Below, piece by piece: positions 33,573 to 38,903 of a stretch of 38,903 nucleotides of DNA. The stretch covers positions 1 through 38,903 of the forward strand of contig CAJXZK010000016.1 of NCBI GenBank assembly GCA_913063055.1. The letters run 5' to 3'. This DNA is from an uncultured bacterium (lineage in GTDB: Bacteria; Cyanobacteriota; Vampirovibrionia; Obscuribacterales; Obscuribacteraceae). Position numbers and translations under genes: made by a program. Under the pieces are notes generated by a model. It saw only the letters and a list, made by a program, of their open reading frames with translations, was not told where the DNA came from and ran no database searches. Within the stretch, counting starts at the first letter, position 1. Each line of letters starts with the position of its first letter.

Positions 33573-34685
33573 CTAGCGCACACCTACAGGAGCTTTATCG
33601 AAGCGCTCAGCATCTGATTTCGGTGCCATAGGGCTAACGCCCACAACTTCACCATTAATAGTTGTCTCAGCACTGCGGAAAGGCCCGGAGGTTTTAACAA
33701 AGTCGTAAGGGAAGTTAAGTTTAGGAGCTGATACTTCATCTAGCATTTTCATATGCTCAGCACTGAGGTGCAAATCAAGGGCACCTAAATTGTCATCGAG
33801 CTGCTCTAAAGTGCGAGCGCCAATGATAGATGAGGCAACACCGGGCTTAGCCTGCAACCATGACAAAGCAACGCGAGCGGGGCTAGAGTCTGTTTCTTTA
33901 GCAACTTTGATCAAGACATCAATAACATCATAAGTGCTATCTTTCTTGAGATGGCCAGTAACCCACTCACCACGGGCGGCATCAACTTTATCGCGGTTCT
34001 CGCGGGTATACTTTCCGCTGAGAATGCCATATTTAAGCGGAGACCAAGGAGTAATACCTAAGCCCATTTCTTTGGCCATTGGCACTAACTCACCTTCAAC
34101 TGTACGCTCAAGCAGCGAATATTCAATCTGTAAGGCAATTAGTGGTGCCCAGCCCCTGAACTTAGCGATCATTTGCGCTTGAGCAACTTTCCAGGCCGGT
34201 GTATCAGAAAAACCGATATAGCGAACTTTACCCTGGCGCACAAGATCATCAAGAGCAGCCATAGTCTCTTCAATCGGTGTATGGTAGTCCCAGCAGTGCA
34301 TCCAATAAAGATCGATATAATCGCTCTTCATGCGGCGCAAAGAAGCCTCGCAGGCAGCCATAATTGACTTACGGTTGGCACCACCGGCATTAGGGTCACC
34401 AGGGTATAGAGTGCCAAAAAACTTAGTGGCAATCACGGCCTGGTCACGGCGAAAATTATTGCGATGGAGATAATTACCGATGATTACTTCAGAGTGGCCT
34501 TTGGTATAAACATTGGCCGTATCAAGAAAATTACCGCCCTTATCAAAGAAATGATCAAGAATCTTGTGTGACTCTTCTTCTGTCGAGCCCCATCCCCATT
34601 CCATGCCAAAGGTCATAGTGCCAAGACAAAATGGACTAACACGTAGACCAGAATTGCCAAGAGTAACGTAATTATTTAGTGCCAC
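33573..34685 (-). CDS. aldo/keto reductase
   Basis: The start was set at GTG 34685 (VALNNYVTLG) because gaggt lies 8 nt before it; an upstream GTG at 34700 overlaps that site. The 370-aa protein has the aldo/keto reductase TIM-barrel tetrad: D55, Y60, K88 and H130, in the segments GNFLDTANVY, VIATKFFG and IDLYWMHCWD. The NADPH-binding end appears as IIGARTLEQLDDNLGALD. It most resembles the AKR11/12 or YakC-like group acting on diverse aldehydes and ketones; substrate unknown. A slightly extended C-terminus (SPMAPKSDAERFDKAPVG) is present. It is the first gene of a tightly packed three-gene unit with TPR and DUF429 genes. Confidence 0.95.
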   Translation of the reverse strand: MALNNYVTLGNSGLRVSPFCLGTMTFGMEWGWGSTEEESHKILDHFFDKGGNFLDTANVYTKGHSEVIIGNYLHRNNFRRDQAVIATKFFGTLYPGDPNAGGANRKSIMAACEASLRRMKSDYIDLYWMHCWDYHTPIEETMAALDDLVRQGKVRYIGFSDTPAWKVAQAQMIAKFRGWAPLIALQIEYSLLERTVEGELVPMAKEMGLGITPWSPLKYGILSGKYTRENRDKVDAARGEWVTGHLKKDSTYDVIDVLIKVAKETDSSPARVALSWLQAKPGVASSIIGARTLEQLDDNLGALDLHLSAEHMKMLDEVSAPKLNFPYDFVKTSGPFRSAETTINGEVVGVSPMAPKSDAERFDKAPVGVR

Positions 34686-34890
34686 GATTCTATACCTCAC
34701 CAGGAGCGTCAGATGCTTCGAGCATCGCTAACAGACAAAGACCCTAAGTTTCTCGTTTCTTGAGCAATCAGAATAATGCAGGCCAAAGATTAAACGGCCA
34801 ATCATAGCCAAAGCTTTAGATCTGGCAGCCAATACGTGCGATTATATGCGCATAAATATTAAATCCCAGGTCTTAAGCAAGGGCGTCAGT

Positions 34891-35403
34891 ATGACTAAAT
34901 TTCAATCAAGCCAAGAGACAAGTATCCAAGCGATTCGCGATGCTAAAGAGGAAGAGCGGAGCGCCATGCTTGAAGTGACATTGAATGCCTACAGAGAGTT
35001 CGAAGCCAATGCCGATGACAAATTCTGGCAGATGTACGAACAGAATATCGCCGAGGCAATCCATCGCGGAGAAGACATAGAAAGAATCGTCTACTTACTT
35101 GATGAAAAAGTAGTTGGCAGTGTTCTTCTGTGCAAACAAAGCTTCAACTCCCCAGAGCCAGAAATAAGGCTACTCGCAGTCGATCCAGCCCATCGTCAAA
35201 AAGGAATAGCCAAAGCACTAATGGACGAATGTGAGCAGCGCCTGGCAAAACGGGGCCACAAACAAGTAGTGCTGCACACAACTCATTTAATGCAAACAGC
35301 CAGAGAGATGTACGAACGCAACGGCTATAAGCGCTATGAAAAAATTGATTTCTCACCCGTGCCCGGCTTCAATGTATTGGGCTTCATCAAAGACTTAATT
35401 TGA
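34891..35403 (+). CDS. GNAT family N-acetyltransferase
   Basis: The start was set at ATG 34891 (MTKFQSSQ) with aaggg 7 nt upstream; ATG 34846 would add 15 residues without a site. The 170-aa protein has the GNAT fold: IVYLLDEKVVGSVLLC (strands 2-4), EIRLLAVDPAHRQKGIAKALMDECEQRL, which holds the acetyl-CoA pyrophosphate loop (R-x-x-G-I-A), and a C-terminal REMYERNGYKRYE motif B. It should acetylate an amine on an unknown small molecule or protein. It diverges from the aldo/keto reductase gene across a 205-bp gap in which I see no clear signal, and precedes the TfoX-like gene by 49 nt. Confidence 0.93.
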   Translation: MTKFQSSQETSIQAIRDAKEEERSAMLEVTLNAYREFEANADDKFWQMYEQNIAEAIHRGEDIERIVYLLDEKVVGSVLLCKQSFNSPEPEIRLLAVDPAHRQKGIAKALMDECEQRLAKRGHKQVVLHTTHLMQTAREMYERNGYKRYEKIDFSPVPGFNVLGFIKDLI

Positions 35404-35452
35404 GAGTGCAGCGGCCGCTTTCCACAACGCAACTACACCCTCGAAGATTAGA

Positions 35453-35857
35453 ATGACAATGCAGAAAAGTACTAAAAAACCGAAACAGCTTGATGGCTTA
35501 ACTATTCACGTACTTGACCTGCTAGCACCATGGCAGCAAGTGGATGCCAAAAGGATGTTTGGTGGTATTGGCTTATTTGCTGCGGGCACTATGTTTGCCA
35601 TCATTATTGATGAAATTCTCTATTTCAAAGAAACTCTCGATGCCAAAGGTAAGCCCGTTCCCTGTGACGTCGAGCGCAATTACTTTGAATACGATCGCAA
35701 TGGAAAAACTGTAGCGCTCTTCTATTATCAGGTACCAGAACAAGCCTTAGACGATAGCCAACTCATGATTGAGCTAGCATCTGAGAGTTATCGCAGCGCC
35801 TGCTCGCAGCCAAAGAAGAGCAAGAAGAAGACGGCGCAACCAGTAAAGAGGTATTAG
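35453..35857 (+). CDS. TfoX/Sxy N-terminal domain protein
   Basis: The 134-aa protein matches the TfoX N-terminal domain: KRMFGGIGLFAAGTMFAIIIDEILYFKE (residues about 33-60), then NYFEYDRNGKTVALFYYQVPEQALDD and the final helix with LASESYRSACSQ. In gamma-proteobacteria TfoX/Sxy promotes competence gene expression, but single-domain proteins of this type are widespread and of unknown function. The C-terminal domain is absent, and the protein ends in a Lys-rich tail (KKSKKKT) that could bind nucleic acid. A partly purine run (gaagattaga) precedes the ATG. It follows the GNAT gene by 49 nt, perhaps as one transcript. Confidence 0.88.
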   Translation: MTMQKSTKKPKQLDGLTIHVLDLLAPWQQVDAKRMFGGIGLFAAGTMFAIIIDEILYFKETLDAKGKPVPCDVERNYFEYDRNGKTVALFYYQVPEQALDDSQLMIELASESYRSACSQPKKSKKKTAQPVKRY

Positions 35858-35913
35858 GATTTGGGATATTTTCTAGCCGTAACGGCCTTTCAAACAGACA
35901 AAGTTGAAGCAGT

Positions 35914-36477
35914 ATGAATAATTTTAAAATGAAAAGATGGGGTATCTTATCTACTCGGTCGGATTTGGAAGACTGTTGGGTGGCTCAGTGTAAATTCTTA
36001 TCCGGTTACACGGGCACCGGTATTAGCATGGATGATTCAATCACCTCACTCCTTAGAGAGCTTCCCAAAAGAGATGCATGGCGTGAGGTTGCGTCTACAA
36101 TGCTTGGGAAAGCTCTCCGCGGTTGCTCTAACATTATTGAAGAGTCTCCTTTTGACTCACCAGACAAGCTTTGGACAAATGTTGTAGATACGGTTTTTCT
36201 TCCCTCATACGGGAATTTCCAGAATGAGGAGCTGATTAATAGCGTATATGCGTTTTCGGAATGGTGTCTATCTATCGACGAGTTGGCAGAATGTAGAGTG
36301 GCCGGTAGTTTTCGAAGCGCAGTGCATGTCATTTTATACGAAGCTATCCCTACCTCACCCCCTGCACTAAATGACCTACCGAATTGGTTCTGCTTTAACG
36401 AAATACAAGAGTCGTTTTTAACCAACCCGTTTATGAGTGATTATTTTGATGTATTGACTGCCGTATTTAGCAGATAG
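35914..36477 (+). CDS. hypothetical protein with atypical composition
   Basis: I do not recognise this 187-aa protein. It is rich in Trp, Cys and acidic residues and looks mainly helical (VAQCKFLSGYTGTG, SITSLLRELPKRDAWREVASTMLG, LINSVYAFSEWCLSIDELAEC), with no signal peptide or membrane span. By eye its codons differ from those of its neighbours: more T-ending and GGG/TCG/CGG codons, and fewer of the AAG/GCC choices common around it, which suggests acquisition by transfer. In size, acidity and helical content it could be an immunity-type protein, but no toxin lies nearby. It sits 56 nt after the TfoX-like gene and converges with the cysteine-peptidase gene across 94 bp. Confidence 0.6.
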   Translation: MNNFKMKRWGILSTRSDLEDCWVAQCKFLSGYTGTGISMDDSITSLLRELPKRDAWREVASTMLGKALRGCSNIIEESPFDSPDKLWTNVVDTVFLPSYGNFQNEELINSVYAFSEWCLSIDELAECRVAGSFRSAVHVILYEAIPTSPPALNDLPNWFCFNEIQESFLTNPFMSDYFDVLTAVFSR

Positions 36478-36571
36478 ATTCGACAATACAGAAACCCAAT
36501 CAACGTTCAAGATATTGAAATGAGTCGATAGTCCGTGACTGCTACAATCTCGCCCCGAGGCGGATATTTTA

Positions 36572-38263
36572 TCACCGCAAACTCAACGACCGAGCGCTGC
36601 GCCAGCCATCGGCTTGACCGCCCCACCAATTGTTGACGTAGAAGCGATCGGTTTTAGGATCATAATCATCAATAGCCATACAGTGACCAGGCACAATATA
36701 TGCCACACTGCCACGCTTCTTCAAAGAATCAATAATGTCGGCCTTACGAGCACCACGGCCGGTCCAATTGTCTAAGAAGCCCATGTTCTTACCACAAGCC
36801 AACCGACTGACATAATCTAGCTGTTGGTTAGTGGTGCCACCATAATCGCGACCATTTGAGCGGTAACCTAGAGCTGCTATTGAAGCAAACTGGAAGATTT
36901 GATTGGAATAAGATCTATTCCAGCTTGGCTCATAGTTGAGCTGATTCTCAGTCAACTGCACCTTAACGTGCTCGCCTCTATTATTGACACCACGCGAAGT
37001 GACATAGCCTTTGGTTGCAGCTTCTCTAAGCCAGCGAGTCAACTCCTGTGGGCGACGATTAGCCAAATTGCTTTCTAGTGAATTGAGCGAGCAAGTGCCG
37101 ATACTGCCCTGGTTAATATAGCGACTGGGGTCAGCCAGCTCTTTCAATGCCGTCTCAACCAATAATCTTCTCTCTTCAGAGCCAACCACACGAGCGCGAC
37201 CAGAAACTGAATCAGTAAATATCCGGCTCAAATTGCTATAAGTATCAGCTAACTCTAAATCAGTCGGTGCCAACCAACCACGTTTGCTGAAGCCATCGGT
37301 TCTGCGCTCAAAGCGATTAATCCACTGCATAGTTGTATTTTCATTACCTTGAAATACTCTATGCTGTGCCGCAACACGCAAGAAATCTTCTCTCGCTGTT
37401 TGCAAGTCGAAGGCATGACCGTCATCAGCATTACGTGGACCAACAAAGAATCTCTCATTCAGTTCACGGTAGGCAAGCTCACCATCGCTTTTGGCAGTAA
37501 CATCAGTGCGCCAGGTGGGCGTAGCCTTGTCGCTTAAACCTTCGGTGTGAGTGACAAATTTCTCGGTATCACCAATTCGATCGCTATACTGAACAACAGA
37601 AGTACCCATTGAAGTTGTATAGCGCTCGGTTACTTGAGTCATGCGCAGCGGCTTCTGCGGGTCGCCATACTTATAATCGACCCGCGACCCATTTGGTCTA
37701 AATATTGCACTGACACGTTCTTGCTCACTTGCGCTTGAGCCCGAACCTGCCACGCTAACCTTCTCACGCTCTACCCGACAAAAATCGGTGCGCAGTGTTG
37801 AAGAAGTGCGGCCGTCCTCCGATGTTATTACTACCGAGCCAACTCCTTCTCCCTTCTGGACGACTTTAACGCGGCTAGAAGCTGAACCAAGAGCAGCGGC
37901 ATCAATTTCGGTAATGTTATTGCCGACATTGGCGACAATCTTTGCCACCTGAGGCTCGCCAGCACTGTTTAAAACAACTTTGCCATCGCGCTTTTGATAC
38001 TCGATGGCTAGCTCGTTGGCACCGTTTTTAATGCCACAAACCAGTCCATCATGCATCTCAAACATGGCACCATTGACTTTCTTAATTTCAATGGCACCGT
38101 TGAAATTCTCAGGCAGCTTGCCGCCATGTTCAATGCGATCGAGGCGATTAAGCAGATTGACACCAGCTTGATCCATCAAAGCAAAAGGTCGAACCTCTTT
38201 CTCTGCGGCCCTATCTTTGGCCTCAAAAGCAGTATCTCGCTTCAAAATACCTGGCGTATCCAT
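36572..38263 (-). CDS. papain/calpain-like cysteine peptidase with beta-rich N-terminal region
   Basis: The 563-aa protein has no signal peptide. Residues about 1-370 are polar: a short helical head, then beta-rich segments with repeating strand-turn patterns (NGAMFEMHDG, IVANVGNNITEIDAA, VVITSEDGRTSSTL, SAIFRPNGSRVDYKYGDPQKPLRM). The C-terminal part has a papain-fold triad: Q385 in YINQGSIGTCSLNS (oxyanion), C391 as nucleophile, H527 in GHCMAIDDYDP and N544 or N545 in NNWWGG. The Q-G-x-x-G-x-C pattern is closest to calpain-type peptidases. It could be a processing protease or a secreted effector. Its start lies 4 nt after the stop of the upstream gene, so the two are one operon. Active-site residues are all present; the substrate is unknown. 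Confidence 0.78.
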   Translation of the reverse strand: MDTPGILKRDTAFEAKDRAAEKEVRPFALMDQAGVNLLNRLDRIEHGGKLPENFNGAIEIKKVNGAMFEMHDGLVCGIKNGANELAIEYQKRDGKVVLNSAGEPQVAKIVANVGNNITEIDAAALGSASSRVKVVQKGEGVGSVVITSEDGRTSSTLRTDFCRVEREKVSVAGSGSSASEQERVSAIFRPNGSRVDYKYGDPQKPLRMTQVTERYTTSMGTSVVQYSDRIGDTEKFVTHTEGLSDKATPTWRTDVTAKSDGELAYRELNERFFVGPRNADDGHAFDLQTAREDFLRVAAQHRVFQGNENTTMQWINRFERRTDGFSKRGWLAPTDLELADTYSNLSRIFTDSVSGRARVVGSEERRLLVETALKELADPSRYINQGSIGTCSLNSLESNLANRRPQELTRWLREAATKGYVTSRGVNNRGEHVKVQLTENQLNYEPSWNRSYSNQIFQFASIAALGYRSNGRDYGGTTNQQLDYVSRLACGKNMGFLDNWTGRGARKADIIDSLKKRGSVAYIVPGHCMAIDDYDPKTDRFYVNNWWGGQADGWRSARSLSLR

Positions 38264-38267
38264 TTGA

Positions 38268-38903
38268 CTATCTACCTAACTGAGGCACTACAGAAAACGG
38301 TTCAAGAGGTTTAACTTTAGCCACCGGTGCCCGTTGCAAATCAGCAATAAGCGCGGCAGCTTTCTCAGCATTGAGCTTAGACAAATCAGCTTCTCCACCC
38401 AGGCTGGTATCGTACTTCTTCGCCCCTTCGAGCATCTGTGAGCGACGAATAGCGCCTTCTAAACCAGAATTGTTGTCAAACATGGCGTGCACATCGCTAG
38501 GGTTTGCAGAGCCATTGCTGGCACGTTCGGTAAAGTCTGCCATGGCAGTGGCAAATTTATCGAGACGAGCAGGGTCTTGCGCTACTTTCTCAAAATTATC
38601 GGCAAAATCATTGATTGCTTTAGAGCCTTCTTTATCTCCTTGCTTATCAAGAGCAGAAGCACGTTTACCCATCTTGTCTTTGATTTCTTTTGAATGCTTC
38701 GACAAATAAGCGGCCAGCTTCTTAGGGTCCCATGGTGGTGGGCCAAGTTCTTCCATGAAGCCGTCGGGCATGCTTGAAGCTAACCAATTGCCGTAGTTAA
38801 CAGCATTCATATCGGTCAGTTTTCCAGCCAGTTCGTTGAAGGCACGGGAGCCAGATACAGAAGTATCAGTGCCACCATCTAAGCGTTTATCAGTGCTGTT
38901 ATC
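38268..38903 (-). CDS. hypothetical polar helical protein, 5' end beyond window
   Basis: The frame stays open to the right edge: 31 in-frame codons precede ATG 38810, so the true start is probably outside the window and 211 residues are seen here. The protein is hydrophilic and mostly helical (KKLAAYLSKHSKEIKDKMGKR, AINDFADNFEKVAQD, RLDKFATAMADFTERAS), with a Pro-rich turn (GPPPWDP) and a Pro/Lys-rich C-terminus (APVAKVKPLEPFSVVPQ). I recognise no domain. Its stop lies 4 nt before the start of the cysteine-peptidase gene. Tight pairing with a peptidase suggests an inhibitor, chaperone or propeptide-like partner, but there is no motif to prove it. Confidence 0.6.
   Translation of the reverse strand, partial: DNSTDKRLDGGTDTSVSGSRAFNELAGKLTDMNAVNYGNWLASSMPDGFMEELGPPPWDPKKLAAYLSKHSKEIKDKMGKRASALDKQGDKEGSKAINDFADNFEKVAQDPARLDKFATAMADFTERASNGSANPSDVHAMFDNNSGLEGAIRRSQMLEGAKKYDTSLGGEADLSKLNAEKAAALIADLQRAPVAKVKPLEPFSVVPQLGR

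Noticed and set aside
36006..36425. Minus-strand frame of 139 codons opposite the unknown 187-aa gene
   Set aside because: It shows low-complexity Ser-rich antisense character and no start signal; the plus frame is longer.
36545..36565. Terminator between the convergent genes at 36478-36571
   Set aside because: The CGCC/GGCG stem is only 4 bp and the following stretch is mixed A/T rather than a T-run.

Overview
This 38.9 kb window looks like the left end of a draft contig from a bacterium with about 45-50% GC and mostly short intergenic gaps. Positions 10-75 are an Illumina Nextera i7 adapter, so genomic DNA starts at 76. The lineage is inferred, not proven: a ferredoxin with a cyanobacterial-type CEGVxDC...TCIDCGAC pattern, many eukaryote-like Ser/Thr kinases, and an NtrC-like regulator without the sigma-54 contact loop fit the non-photosynthetic cyanobacterial relatives (Melainabacteria/Vampirovibrionia, perhaps Obscuribacterales). 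No rRNA, tRNA, CRISPR array, insertion sequence or prophage was seen.

Layout. 76-1182 (minus): a compact unit of SnoaL-like protein, 62-aa protein and an SMI1/KNR4 protein cut off by the contig end. 1261-3569: a small hypothetical protein, a saccharopine-dehydrogenase-like oxidoreductase and a probable beta-propeller protein. 3647-6210: an OmpR-type response regulator and a membrane histidine kinase, divergently transcribed. 6303-8583 (minus): a hydrophilic protein, an exported LRR protein and a uracil-DNA-glycosylase-family protein. 8626-11128: a sodium:solute symporter, a 620-bp hairpin-rich non-coding stretch, and a ferredoxin with a strong terminator. 11669-21705: the centre of interest, with three receptor-like Ser/Thr kinases (kinase, one membrane span, outer LRR domain), an M13 metallopeptidase and a TPR-thioredoxin gene. 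21736-29745 (plus): 5'-3' exonuclease, DUF486 protein, NtrC-like regulator, HEAT-like protein, PlsC-type acyltransferase, a 27-aa membrane peptide and an exported protein. 29797-34685 (minus): hybrid histidine kinase, DUF429 protein, TPR protein, aldo/keto reductase. 34891-36477 (plus): GNAT acetyltransferase, TfoX-like protein, unknown protein. 36572-38903 (minus): a papain/calpain-like cysteine peptidase and a partner that runs off the window.

The strongest novelty candidate is 16134-16847. An in-frame TGA lies exactly where thioredoxin has its first catalytic cysteine (W-TGA-G-P-C). A 7-bp hairpin with a G at loop position 2 begins 16 nt after the TGA, with its loop 23 nt after it, as expected of a bacterial SECIS element. 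The best reading is an exported TPR-thioredoxin selenoprotein (U160-G-P-C163). Its stop lies 7 nt before the start of receptor-like kinase 2. A membrane protein and kinase 3 follow on the same strand, which suggests an envelope redox/stress signalling island. The LRR outer domains of the three kinases share an FP-x4-S-[LI]-G entry motif with the free exported LRR protein at 6908-7954, so the genome uses one ectodomain in both membrane-bound kinase and secreted form.
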